This document shows positions 51,911-61,560 of a DNA stretch of 64,000 nt, in pieces. The stretch is from Lodderomyces elongisporus. Its lineage: Eukaryota; Ascomycota; Pichiomycetes; Serinales; Debaryomycetaceae. Each line of letters opens with the position of its first letter. Position 1 is the first letter of the stretch. The notes beneath the pieces are model-generated. The model was not told the origin of the DNA, did no database searches, and saw only the letters and a program-made list of their open reading frames with translations. The position numbers and the translations under genes are program-made. Location of the stretch: assembly GCF_030384665.1 (NCBI RefSeq), contig NC_083674.1:2418001-2482000 (forward strand), written 5' to 3'.

Positions 51911-52602
51911 GTATTTGTCATTGAGTACCGCATTAAAACAATCACGTGATCTTGAAGCTCAATATACATCTTCATTTTTACAATACTTGATACTCCAATC
52001 ACATACTTACTATTACCCTGGCTTTTATGTTGTTGTTCTTTCTTTTTTTTCTTTCTTTTTGGATTTCTGTTTTGCCATTTTATTTGGTATATAGTCTATA
52101 CTTCAGTGTCTTTGTTGTATTATATTCCGATTTCTTGTTTTATTCTTTTAAAAAAAAATATCATGAATTCATTGACTATCCCATGCTGTTATCCAGTTCC
52201 ACACCTCTTAATAATATACTTGAGCCAGATATATTAATAAATCACGTGATTGACACTTTTTGTAATACACACTTTCCTTTTTGGTTTTTTCTTTGTTGTA
52301 TAAAAGTAAATTAAATGATACCGGAGTAACAACTATGCCAACAAATGTAATTCTACCTGTAGCTCTAAGCATACCTTTCTTCTTTGAAAAGTTAATTACC
52401 GATAATTGTAGTGTTGCAAGCAAATGCTAGAAGATTGCAATTGCATTTGCAATTGCGTGAGCAAAAAAAAAAAAATAAAGACATACTTGTATACATGGAA
52501 AAAAAGTTAAAGTGTATGTACGTGAGATTGGGAAAATACCATGGCCACCAAATTAGTCTAGCTTGCAACTACTATTACTACTTTTACTTCTACTTTTACA
52601 AA

Positions 52603-52638
52603 CACTAACACTAACACTAACACTAACACTAACACTAA
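52603..52638. repeat. (CACTAA)6 array
   Basis: Six exact hexamers ending 66 bp before COG7. Each junction creates CTAAC, the core of a yeast intron branch site. Confidence 0.95.
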
Positions 52639-52704
52639 AACTACTTTTATTGAAACTAGTGCAAGAACAGGTCAGAAGCCTGAAATATATTTAGAAACTC
52701 AACA

Positions 52705-53610
52705 ATGACTACATACAACGATGCTCTTGAAGAATCCATATCTATGTTCTTTGATGAGAACTTTAATCCCAATATCTACATTGACCAACTAATAAACAGC
52801 GTAGCTCAAGATCAAACATATTCGAAAACTTCATTGACAAAACTTTCCCATACAATGAACCAATTGGTTACACATTTAGACTTTAGCATCACAGATATAG
52901 CTAATAATGAGCTAAACAGTAACTTGCAATTATTAGAGAATTCGAGTCTAATTATGAACACTACTCGCTATACTATTGACAATAATAATGACAACGATGA
53001 CGACGATACATACATTGACAAAGAGGAAAAGGAAAAAGAAAAGGAATTGGAACTGGAGAATGAGAAGGAGACGGAAAAACATGGTAGTCTTAAAAACATA
53101 CATCACCAGGATCTGTTAAATGAGTTGACAACACGATTGCAGTACTATCTCAATATTCTAAACACATCGATATTGTCCTTCAGTACTGAACTTGGGGAAA
53201 TAAATGACGCATTGAACAAACAAGATGAAGATCCTCATAACGAATCTATACAGACCTTGTTACAACTAAAACAAGTGAAACAAAACCTAATAGATGTTAT
53301 GCAAGTCTTTGAGCAAATAAGTAGTTCGTTATCGCAGTCAAGCAGTAAAATTAGTAACATAAGCGAAAAGGCAAACATAACCTACTCGACAGATGAATTC
53401 CAACGATGTTTAAATCAACTATTTGACCTAATAAAAGCTCGGCTTGATAAAACAACACAAACAGACAATGAGTTAGTTTCTTCTATCGACAACTTTGACA
53501 AGTTGCAGTATTTATTTAGTAATTTGGTTCATTTCAATCCGATTTACAAGAAATTTGTCTCACGATTAAACACGGAAAAGGACCAATACCTAACACGTAC
53601 TGGTACATAA
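52705..53610 (+). CDS. COG7: Conserved oligomeric Golgi complex subunit COG7
   Basis: The 301-residue protein resembles yeast Cog7, a short form of the subunit. The N-terminal SMFFDENFNPNIYIDQLINS matches the yeast segment SMFFDEEFVPHAFVD closely. The rest is helical, with coiled-coil-like heptads (LLQLKQVKQNLIDVMQVFEQIS) and a C-terminal segment FDKLQYLFSNLVHFNPIYKKF. An Asp/Asn then Lys/Glu-rich insert at about 92-125 is low complexity. COG tethers retrograde vesicles at the Golgi. Length is in the range of the yeast protein (279 residues). Overall similarity is low, as usual for this subunit, so the call rests mainly on the N-terminus and architecture. Confidence 0.8.
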   Translation: MTTYNDALEESISMFFDENFNPNIYIDQLINSVAQDQTYSKTSLTKLSHTMNQLVTHLDFSITDIANNELNSNLQLLENSSLIMNTTRYTIDNNNDNDDDDTYIDKEEKEKEKELELENEKETEKHGSLKNIHHQDLLNELTTRLQYYLNILNTSILSFSTELGEINDALNKQDEDPHNESIQTLLQLKQVKQNLIDVMQVFEQISSSLSQSSSKISNISEKANITYSTDEFQRCLNQLFDLIKARLDKTTQTDNELVSSIDNFDKLQYLFSNLVHFNPIYKKFVSRLNTEKDQYLTRTGT

Positions 53611-53832
53611 GAATTTTTTTTTACTATTATTATTAGCTTTATAGTATTTATTCAGTAACTATTTACAAAAAATGATAATGAGAAGGAGGAGAAAGCAAAA
53701 CTATAGCAAAAATGTAGAACAAGAAAAGCAAAAGAAAAAATATATGTATATATATATATATATAAACTTGAAGGGGAAAAGATAAGCTTTCAAAAAAATA
53801 AATAATTGACAAAAAACTATGGCATTATCCAA
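53611..53832. terminator. Convergent COG7/PET191 intergenic region with TA repeat
   Basis: TATATGTATATATATATATATA at about 53741-53763 lies between the two stops and could provide 3'-end efficiency elements to both strands (inference). Confidence 0.5.
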
Positions 53833-54382
53833 TCAACTCTCATTTTTTTCAAGTCTCATCTTCTCCCTCTGCTCTTGGATCTGTGCCTGTTTCGACAAGT
53901 TCTTATTCATGACATCTAGCTTTCTCATTTCCTCTCTAGGATCAAACTGACCAGAACTCAACTTGTCATAAGTCTCGTCGTATTTCCCAGTCGATAATGG
54001 TGCATTTCCTTTCATCCTCTTCCTCATATCAAACACACCGTTCTTGCATTCCAAAAAAGCTCTGAGATTCGCCTTGCATAGCTCCGGTAGGTCTTTCTTT
54101 AGTTCAGGCTTGGTGAGACAATCCTTTGGCGTGTTACGTTCTATCAAGACGCATGGGGATCGCTGTAGGCAAATTGCCAATGCTATTTTCTGATCTTTGC
54201 AACTATAAAAAATCAATAAAAAAAAAAAAAGTTAGTACTTGAATCGAGTAAATAAAAGTGATGAAAAAGGAAGCAGATAAATAAAAACAATCTATTTAGT
54301 AGCAGATTGACTTGGAGGAGAAAAGAAAAGAATAGAATAGAATAGAAAAAGAAAGAAAGAAAAAACCGTACCTTGCACCCAT
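53833..54382 (-). CDS. PET191: Cytochrome oxidase assembly protein PET191, two exons
   Basis: Exon 1 (54382-54372) encodes MGA and two bases of Ser; exon 2 (54202-53833) completes it as SCKDQKIALAICLQRSPCVLIER. Together they give 126 residues, with twin CX9C motifs Cys5/Cys15 and Cys46/Cys56 and the conserved blocks DLPELCKANLRAFLECK and NAPLSTGKYDETY...FDPREEMRKL. Pet191 is an intermembrane-space CX9C protein needed for cytochrome c oxidase assembly. Starting inside exon 2 would lose the first residues before Cys5, whereas the spliced N-terminus matches yeast MVASCKDQK. The C-terminus is a longer charged helix than in S. cerevisiae. It is divergent from RAV1 with 491 bp between starts. Confidence 0.94.
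54203..54371 (-). other. PET191 intron (169 nt)
   Basis: The donor is GTACGG, not the usual GTATGT. The branch site TACTAAC is at about 54231-54237 and the acceptor ATAG at 54203. It splits a Ser codon (AG/T) after an 11-base first coding exon. Confidence 0.92.
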
Positions 54383-54873
54383 ATTTATTTGATTATCGTG
54401 AATGTATCTCTTGTTTCGAAAAATGGTATGACTGAGGATCATTAAATGATTTAATATATTTTTTTTTTCCTTTAATTTTCGAAAGTGATCGCGGAACTTT
54501 GGCAATCTCCACAAAAGCGACACACCGTAAGGTCTGACTGACTCCACGAAATACCAATGCTGCTTATTCTTGTTTTATTTTGGCTGTCTTTTTTTTTCAA
54601 GAATAAAGAAGAAAAAGGATAAACTAATAAAAGTAAATTCAGTTCAATTCAATTTATTTCAATTCATTTCATTTCAGTTTAGTCCAACTAAAACATTTCC
54701 TGATCTATAATCGAATCTTGCACATCACCAACTGGTCTACCCATATCAACTTTTTATTCCATTTCCTTGTTTAACCTTTCGCCTTATTTCCCTGGTTTTC
54801 TTTTTTTTTTTTCTTTTCTTTTTTCTTTTTGGAATCTTCTTTACTTATATTGAACCAGCAATTAAGCATATAA
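54383..54873. promoter_or_regulatory. Divergent PET191/RAV1 upstream region
   Basis: 491 bp with poly-T and TTTTC tracts on the RAV1 side and TTCAATT-type repeats near 54640-54675. No specific site recognised. Confidence 0.5.
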
Positions 54874-57800
54874 ATGACAATCACATTTATCCCTGGCGAA
54901 GTCAACAAGAGTACAGGCTCAGTAGTACAGTCAAATTGGAAGAATCATCATGTCGTAATATACGGGCTGGGAAATAATCTCATAATTACATCGGGCACAA
55001 TCCAGCCTACTCAAAGGAACCCCAATCCTTATAACATAGATAGAAGTTTACAAACTATATATCTACAAAAGGACCCAGAGGCGATTTGTTTCAACAGTGA
55101 AAATGGATACATTGCAATTGGTTACGATAACTCCTGCTTTATTTTCAAACCCATGAATGAGTATATGAAGATTCCTAAATGGGTTGATGCACTTCAGTTT
55201 GATATTGAAATAGATTCGAGAATCACCTGTCTTGATTGGGCTAGTGAAGAATCTGAACTTGCAGTTGGGACTGAAAAACAGTTGCTCTTGTACCATATAA
55301 GTGATAGTTTTGGAGAGTTTGAGGCAAGCAAACGATGGGAAGCATCGCAACCAAACTCAATAGAACGACTATACATTACGCCAAATGCAAAGCTCATATT
55401 AACCACAAACTCTGTGTACGATCGCCTAGTGAAGATTTGGAATAGGGTGAGCTACGGTGACGATTCAACTTTATTTGAAGTATCGTACCTACCGCATCCT
55501 CAAGGGACATTTGTGAAACAATTTCATTGGAGGCGAAATCAAAAAACAGAAGTAACACAGGATAAGGTTTTGGACTCTTCCATGGCAAACATAAAAAGAA
55601 TACGCGGCCTTCTCAATCGAGGAAACTATGGTAATGAAGATAACGAGGTTATATATACATTAACATCAAACAAGGTGTTGAATGTTTGGGCGTCATTTGA
55701 ATCAAGTGGGCACGATAGAATAAGCAATTGGGCCAATCTCGACTTGTCCAATATTTTCCAAAATGAGGAGGAGTATATAAACAGCTTTTTGGTAATTGAG
55801 CACCGGTATTTGAAAAGCTTTACAGATTATGTTAAAGAAGAACTTGAAAATCAAAAACAAGGGCAAGAGCAAGAGCAAAAGAACAAAAGCAAATTATTGT
55901 TCAAAATCGCAGATGTCAATTTGAATGACTACGATTTGATTTTGGTAATCTCAAGTACTGGACGTGTCAAGATCTATGCGGTTTCAAATATATCGCAATC
56001 GCCCCCCAATAACATCAAGTTTACAGCCATTAATCCCGATAACTATTACGAATTTAAAAAAAGTGACTTTCCATCAAAGACCTCTTTGGAGTATCCATCC
56101 AATCTTAGTGTGGCAAACATCGAATCCAGAAAGTTTATCAATCATTACGTGAATCCTGTGTTGGTCAAGTGCTTGTGCAAGTTAAACAATGACGAAAGAA
56201 TAAACACTCTTTCCTTTTTAGTTCACGATAGAGCTAAAAACACACTAAGATTTGAAGCTTTAAATCCAACAAAAATTCTTACTTCACCACTGTCCAAAAC
56301 ATTTGGTGTAACATTATTAAACAAGTATCAAGGACACGTCAAATCTATAAGAAAGCTCGTTAGATCATATTCATCCTATACATCAAAAAATGTAATTCTT
56401 TCCATATCGAATTTTCCCAGTCACAACTACATATGGGAGCCACTTGTTTACAACGAAAACGACAGCAGTATAATGTCCATTACTAGACGATTTAGACTAG
56501 ATTTGGGTTCACAACCGGTTGATGGTCAAAGAGAGAATGCGATGTGGGATGCTGTTATAATCAATGATGTCGAGCGACCAAATGATTATCGAAGGCGGCA
56601 TCTTGTCCTTGTTGCTGAAAAGAGTGGAAACGTTAGCTTGTGGGACTGTAACGGGTTTGATAAACATGACCAACCTGTGGATCGCATCTCGATATTACCG
56701 GCATTGAAAAAGAGTCCTCGAGCTTTTGCAATTGCTGAGAATAACACTAATTTAAATGAAGATGTAAAGCAATACGTTGTTGTTGCTGTGTACGAAAAAG
56801 ATTCTATACTTGCGTGGAACATTTTAATAAGATATGCCGGTGATGAAATTATTGACATCAGATTGGAAGCGCAATCAATCACCGATTTACCGCAAGACGA
56901 ACACATCCATCAAGTGACAAAAGTTGACTCGTTTCTTACTCAGTCACATAAAAGCTTGATTGCCGTTATAGACAAGGAGGGACTATTGAAAAGCTATAGA
57001 TTAAAGTTTGCTCAATCAAAGACTCAACAAACTTCCGGGACCCTTGATTGGGAACTTACACACACGTTATTTACGAATATCAAAAATGCTGATCGTATAA
57101 GTGGCTCAACAGTTATTAATAAATTTGCCATTATTAATGACAATGGGTACCATCTTTCAATTTGGGACATTGACCAAAATGTCCTTGAGTATGAAGAAGA
57201 TTATCACCAAAAACCCCAAAGTAAGGGACCGGTCGTTGACTTGGACTGGACGTTTGTAAATGCTACAATGAAAGAAAAGCTGACAGCAAATGCTATTCTA
57301 TCGGTAGGGTTTCCCCGCAGTGTCTGGCTCTATACCCAATTGAGGTATGATTATACAAACAAAATTCCAACTTATGCCGCAATAAAAGAGATTGACATTT
57401 CAGACTATACGTCACATCAGATTGGCGATCTGATATGGCTTGATGACGGGTATTTGGTCATTGGGTGCGGGAATCAGTTTTTTATTGATGATCGATGGGT
57501 GAAGTTGGGTTCTGGTGGTGTTGACTCCACCATCCGTCAATTGATGAGTGGTTATATCACCAACGGAAATGATGCAAAGGATCAGAAACAAGGTATCTAC
57601 AATGATGGAGATGAACATTATAAGAATAATAAGAATAATAATAGTATTAGCGGTGGTGGTGGTAGTAGTAGTAGTATTCATGTTTCAAATGGTGTCACCA
57701 ATAGTGTTTTCAACGATACCAGTGAAGCTAAAGATAATGACGACATGGTTTATGATATCTCGCATTTGGTGCGTGTATTGAATGGACCACTTCCGGTGTA

Positions 57801-59499
57801 CCACCCACAGTTTTTGATTCAAGCATTATTTATGGGCCAAACAGTAACAGTTCAGAAAATCTTGGTTAGCCTATTTCAAGCCTTGCGTCATGACGACCAA
57901 GTAACTTGGGATTTGGGAATTGATTTTGAAAAAGAGGTTGATAATAGTGCAATGTCTTTACTCGACAAGAGCAACTCCCATGGTGTTACCACATTGCGCA
58001 GACGCTTATCTCAAAACTTCAACCTTGATGTATTTACTCACTTTACTGCCGAATTGGCGGATTTATTAGTAAAGAAACTTATGACAGTCTCGTTGCCATT
58101 GTTAACACGACATCAACAGAGTACGTTGATTTCAGTAACGACGATTGTGAAAGATTTGAACAAAGGCGCAGCAACATTGGATGAGAATGGGATGCGATTC
58201 ATGATGGGATTCAAATTGTTTCAATATTCAACCAAACAAAAGCGCATGACAATGCGAGATTTTAATTGGGCCTTGCATTCTGACAGTAAAGAGGTGTTGT
58301 TGTCCTCAGTTGAAGAATACTATTCAAACAAATTATCGTGGGAGAGTGCCAAGAAAACAGGCTTAGTTTACTGGGTAAAGTATGAAAGATTGGTGAAAGT
58401 TATTGAAGCAGTAGTTCGAAATGAGTTTAGTGAATTGAAAAACCCCGGGGGTATCGTGTCGTTGTTGTACTTGGCTTTGAGAAAGAAGCAGGTCCTCATT
58501 GGACTTTGGAGAATTGTTCAGCACGAAGAAAAGACCAAGATGTTGAAGTTTCTCAGCAATGATTTTACTGATAAGAGATGGAAGTCCGCTGCCTTGAAGA
58601 ATGCATTTGTATTGTTGGGAAAGCACCGGTACTACGATGCTGCGTATTTTTTCTTACTCGGAGACGAACCGATTGACTGTTGCAACACTATTGCTAACAA
58701 AATCAATGATGTGCAGTTGGCCATTGCTGTTGCCAAAGTGTACTCGCGGACGCAAGAGAGGAGTAGTGGTGGTGGTGGTGGTGTCGGTGGTGGTGTTGGT
58801 GGTGGTGATGTTGGCAAGGCCGATTGTTTAGTGCACATTATTGAAAAATATATACTACCCACCGCAATTGAGAATGGAGATAGGTGGACAAGTAGTTGGG
58901 TTTTTTGGCAGATTCATGACAAACCACTATCCATCCAAGCATTAATCAAAACGCCAATTGAGATGGTTATTGAAAACATGTCTAAATTTCCAAATACATC
59001 TGCAAATGAGGTGACACCAAAGGGACTCAGTTTCCTTCAAGATGATCCGGTATTGATAATATTGTTTAATGATTTGCGTCTGCGCAATATAAATTATTTA
59101 AAAGGTTCATCACGTCTTTCACCAAACGAAGAGTTTCAGTTTGTGATAAAAGTGGCAATGATATATACAAGAATGGGATGTGACTACCTTGCATTATTGC
59201 TTTTGAAGCACTGGACATTCTCAGTACCACAAGCTAACCAGCAAAAGCAACCTCTGCTGCCAATAAGCGAGAAGCAAGGTGGGTTTGAATCAATAAACTT
59301 TAATGGGCAAGTGCACGATGGAATAAATCGTGACGGTTCCAACCAAGAATGGGGCAACAACAATACTAATGGCATTATGCAGCCAAGTATATTGGATTCA
59401 TACACCAATGATCAGCAGTATTCAGTCAATAATAAAAAGGCCCCTCCAGCACAAGCATTTGAAGAGCCAGATATGAGCTCCTTCAGTTTTGGGTTTTGA
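54874..59499 (+). CDS. RAV1: RAVE complex subunit RAV1 (V-ATPase assembly)
   Basis: The 1,541-residue protein begins with the Rav1 N-terminal beta-propeller region: FIPGEVNKST, a GNNLIITSGT segment, and WVDALQFD followed by CLDWASEESELAVGTEKQLLLY. The Rav1p_C domain follows at about 650-1,310 (for example LDWTFVNATMKEKLTANAIL, LKNAFVLLGKHRYYDAAYFFLLGDEPIDC). RAVE (Rav1, Rav2, Skp1) reassembles V1 with V0 when glucose returns and stabilises the V-ATPase. Two Gly-rich inserts encoded by GGT repeats are visible: about 922-932 and, more unusually, about 1,295-1,312 within the conserved C-terminal domain. The CTG at 54967 lies where the yeast protein has Ser, supporting CUG-Ser decoding. Confidence 0.95.
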   Translation: MTITFIPGEVNKSTGSVVQSNWKNHHVVIYGLGNNLIITSGTIQPTQRNPNPYNIDRSLQTIYLQKDPEAICFNSENGYIAIGYDNSCFIFKPMNEYMKIPKWVDALQFDIEIDSRITCLDWASEESELAVGTEKQLLLYHISDSFGEFEASKRWEASQPNSIERLYITPNAKLILTTNSVYDRLVKIWNRVSYGDDSTLFEVSYLPHPQGTFVKQFHWRRNQKTEVTQDKVLDSSMANIKRIRGLLNRGNYGNEDNEVIYTLTSNKVLNVWASFESSGHDRISNWANLDLSNIFQNEEEYINSFLVIEHRYLKSFTDYVKEELENQKQGQEQEQKNKSKLLFKIADVNLNDYDLILVISSTGRVKIYAVSNISQSPPNNIKFTAINPDNYYEFKKSDFPSKTSLEYPSNLSVANIESRKFINHYVNPVLVKCLCKLNNDERINTLSFLVHDRAKNTLRFEALNPTKILTSPLSKTFGVTLLNKYQGHVKSIRKLVRSYSSYTSKNVILSISNFPSHNYIWEPLVYNENDSSIMSITRRFRLDLGSQPVDGQRENAMWDAVIINDVERPNDYRRRHLVLVAEKSGNVSLWDCNGFDKHDQPVDRISILPALKKSPRAFAIAENNTNLNEDVKQYVVVAVYEKDSILAWNILIRYAGDEIIDIRLEAQSITDLPQDEHIHQVTKVDSFLTQSHKSLIAVIDKEGLLKSYRLKFAQSKTQQTSGTLDWELTHTLFTNIKNADRISGSTVINKFAIINDNGYHLSIWDIDQNVLEYEEDYHQKPQSKGPVVDLDWTFVNATMKEKLTANAILSVGFPRSVWLYTQLRYDYTNKIPTYAAIKEIDISDYTSHQIGDLIWLDDGYLVIGCGNQFFIDDRWVKLGSGGVDSTIRQLMSGYITNGNDAKDQKQGIYNDGDEHYKNNKNNNSISGGGGSSSSIHVSNGVTNSVFNDTSEAKDNDDMVYDISHLVRVLNGPLPVYHPQFLIQALFMGQTVTVQKILVSLFQALRHDDQVTWDLGIDFEKEVDNSAMSLLDKSNSHGVTTLRRRLSQNFNLDVFTHFTAELADLLVKKLMTVSLPLLTRHQQSTLISVTTIVKDLNKGAATLDENGMRFMMGFKLFQYSTKQKRMTMRDFNWALHSDSKEVLLSSVEEYYSNKLSWESAKKTGLVYWVKYERLVKVIEAVVRNEFSELKNPGGIVSLLYLALRKKQVLIGLWRIVQHEEKTKMLKFLSNDFTDKRWKSAALKNAFVLLGKHRYYDAAYFFLLGDEPIDCCNTIANKINDVQLAIAVAKVYSRTQERSSGGGGGVGGGVGGGDVGKADCLVHIIEKYILPTAIENGDRWTSSWVFWQIHDKPLSIQALIKTPIEMVIENMSKFPNTSANEVTPKGLSFLQDDPVLIILFNDLRLRNINYLKGSSRLSPNEEFQFVIKVAMIYTRMGCDYLALLLLKHWTFSVPQANQQKQPLLPISEKQGGFESINFNGQVHDGINRDGSNQEWGNNNTNGIMQPSILDSYTNDQQYSVNNKKAPPAQAFEEPDMSSFSFGF

Positions 59500-59600
59500 A
59501 AATCATATAAAAATGCACAAATTGTTAGTGTTTGTGCGGGTGTGCAACCTTCTTTTTTGTGTGTTTTACTGTGATTATTATTATTATTATTATTATTATT

Positions 59601-59646
<46 letters not shown>

Positions 59647-60062
59647 TATTCATGTAATGGCAACTTCAACCTGGTTAATGGTCAAGGATGTTGTGATCAT
59701 AATGAAGAGGGATACATATTAGATTTCAATTGCTTGCTTAGAAAGTGTTTTATTATAGTCAATGCAGCAAACCAATTTTGAATTCTTTTTATTTAGTAAA
59801 CTATAGTCGTTGTCTAATATGTACATTCAAACATAAATACATATATACATAAAGAGCTATGTGCCTTCATTTGTCAATACAGGGAGTGATGTTGGTTCGC
59901 CAGCAAAAAAAAAAATTCATTTATTAATCCTATTTCTATTTGAACTTATATGGTAAAGAAGTAATAAATGAATTATTGTGTTACATAGTGTCAATTTCAT
60001 AGCAAATCACTTCGGTAAAAGTAATGTTTCGATTAAGATCCGTTTATGCAAAATCATTAGTT
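59500..60062. other. Convergent intergenic region, RAV1 / unknown gene
   Basis: It contains the compound (ATT)10(GTT)14 repeat (59574-59645) just past the RAV1 stop and ACATATATACATA near 59838-59850. Nothing else is recognisable. Confidence 0.65.
59574..59645. repeat. Compound microsatellite (ATT)10(GTT)14
   Basis: Ten ATT units pass directly into fourteen GTT units, 75 bp after the RAV1 stop. It has the same two-phase structure as the AAT/AGT repeat at 51849-51910. Confidence 0.95.
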
Positions 60063-60722
60063 TTATTTTGTTTTTTTCTGAGTTTTGTTTTCCAATTGAT
60101 GGTTTGTTTTACAAATCAGACTTGTTAGAGGTTTTGTAATTTTCCCTCGAAGTTTTTGTTTAATTTTAATCATTTTTTTGTATAAGGTATGTTCCATCCT
60201 TATCAAAGATTCAAGTTCTTCCATTATATCATCCGCCACCAGTTTTTTACTCATTAATTTCCTCTCTAGCTCAAAGACGTGGGTATTGGTTTCGTACATG
60301 TTTGTGCTGGTATTACAATAAATAGGCTTTTTGTTGACAAATCTTACAGAGCAGTCGTTGACGAGAAAAGCTTGCGAAAATGTCTCTTGCTCGGTGGATT
60401 CTGCTTTTTGATTCTTAAAATCAGTCTTTTCAACTTTTGGTTTATCCTTGCACTCACTCTCACAGGTGCCTTTAACTCCAAGCCTTTGTTTTTGCTTTTG
60501 CATTTGCCAGTGTTTTTGTTGCGGTTGTCTTCTGCTTCTGCTTCTTTTTCTATTTCTTTCACAGTTTCTTTTGTTGTTTGGAGTCAAGCTATCTGATGGC
60601 TGCAAAGAGTTTTCAACTAAAAATGTACCGGTATCATCCGCTTCTACAGGTGGAGTGGACAACATCGGCAAATCATTAACTTGTTGGTCTATCTTATTGG
60701 ATTTCTCTTTCTCAATTACCAT
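60063..60722 (-). CDS. Hypothetical basic protein with C-terminal coiled coil
   Basis: I do not recognise this 219-residue protein. The N-terminal 100 residues are low-complexity and highly basic, with an Arg/Lys/Ser cluster (NCERNRKRSRSRRQPQQK at about 53-70) that could act as a nuclear localisation signal. Residues about 150-200 (ELERKLMSKKLVADDIMEELESLIRMEHTLYKKMIKIKQKL) look like a coiled coil with conserved-looking heptads. This layout is common in small nuclear scaffold or kinetochore proteins, but nothing identifies a family. It has an ATG start at 60722 and converges on RAV1. The frame is intact and the C-terminal half is not repeat-derived, so it is probably a real gene. Confidence 0.55.
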   Translation of the reverse strand: MVIEKEKSNKIDQQVNDLPMLSTPPVEADDTGTFLVENSLQPSDSLTPNNKRNCERNRKRSRSRRQPQQKHWQMQKQKQRLGVKGTCESECKDKPKVEKTDFKNQKAESTEQETFSQAFLVNDCSVRFVNKKPIYCNTSTNMYETNTHVFELERKLMSKKLVADDIMEELESLIRMEHTLYKKMIKIKQKLRGKITKPLTSLICKTNHQLENKTQKKTK

Positions 60723-61560
60723 ATCTTTGAATTTTGTTGTGATTAAATTGCAACTTTTTGTAAAGTCAAGATTGATGGAAATTAACTTCGACGGGAAATT
60801 TGCTCTGAAAGGAATTAATATGCTGATTTTCGGTTCCTTACTTTTGCATTTCAGCTTCTTATTCTCACCTTTTCTTCCCCCCCTACCAACCCTTCCTTCT
60901 CCTCTTTTGTTCCCACCATTACTGCTTTGTTTTTTTTAATATGTGATTTATGACTTTTGCAACCAAATTGGAGTTTACCTGGGTAGTGTACTTTTGGTTA
61001 ATTACTAATTGGCGGGGGTGGGGGGTAAGACGCATGTCTAGACTATTCCAGAAGAGATCTCCATATGTAATACATGACAAAATTTACCCCACTAAACCCT
61101 GAATTGTGCTTGTGTTTGCGTAACAGTATAACCTAAGCAACGAAAAGTGCTTCCAGCATATACAGTTAGATATTCGAAACATTAGGAACGGTGGGGGAGG
61201 GGGGAGAGGAGGATACCAATTTAACTTCCAGTTGGTCTGTTGCTGTTGAAACTCAATTAATACAATTAAATAAAAAAAAAGTAACAAAAACAAAATTACA
61301 GTAAACTATTAATGTGACATAGAAAGTCACGTGACTTACTTGTTATAGTTGTGCACGTTGTAGCATAAAGATTATAAGAAAACAAAAACAGAAACAAAAA
61401 CAAAACCAAAAAAAAAAAAGAAAATGATAAGTAGAGAATTTTGATCGATTTTTTACACACTTTGCGCGGGGGTGGGAAAAGTGAATGCCTCACAGAGAAA
61501 AGAAAAACGTGAGAAAAAAGGGGAGGAGAGTAATAATTTCGGCATGTTGTCGGACTATAG
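60723..61560. promoter_or_regulatory. Divergent upstream region, unknown gene / RKI1
   Basis: It contains G-rich patches (GGCGGGGGTGGGGGG near 61012 and GGTGGGGGAGGGGGG near 61190), a perfect 10-bp palindrome GTCACGTGAC at 61326-61335 (Cbf1-type), AAACA repeats near 61380-61410 and a leader rich in AG before RKI1. No other gene is seen. Confidence 0.55.
61326..61335 (+). promoter_or_regulatory. Cbf1-type palindrome upstream of RKI1
   Basis: GTCACGTGAC, a full palindromic E-box matching the RTCACRTG consensus, 226 bp before the upstream ATG and 331 bp before the internal ATG of RKI1. Confidence 0.55.

Larger units (their letters stand above)
51501..52704. other. Intergenic region upstream of COG7
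   Basis: It holds the 11-bp minisatellite (51549-51647), a compound AAT/AGT repeat (51849-51910), two identical ATCACGTGAT palindromes (51941-51950 and 52241-52250), a possible splice donor GTATGT at 52514 and a CACTAA hexamer array (52603-52638). No protein gene is convincing. Confidence 0.65.

Noticed and set aside
52603..52638. Telomere-like repeat (CACTAA)6
   Set aside because: Candida-clade telomere repeats are long complex units; this is an internal hexamer microsatellite.
54203..54216. PET191 starting within the intron (MIFYSCKDQ)
   Set aside because: The splice model with TACTAAC branch site restores MGASCKDQK, matching the family N-terminus.
61190..61212. G-quadruplex near 61190
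   Set aside because: Only two long G-runs (five and six G) are adjacent, so four runs with loops cannot be formed canonically.
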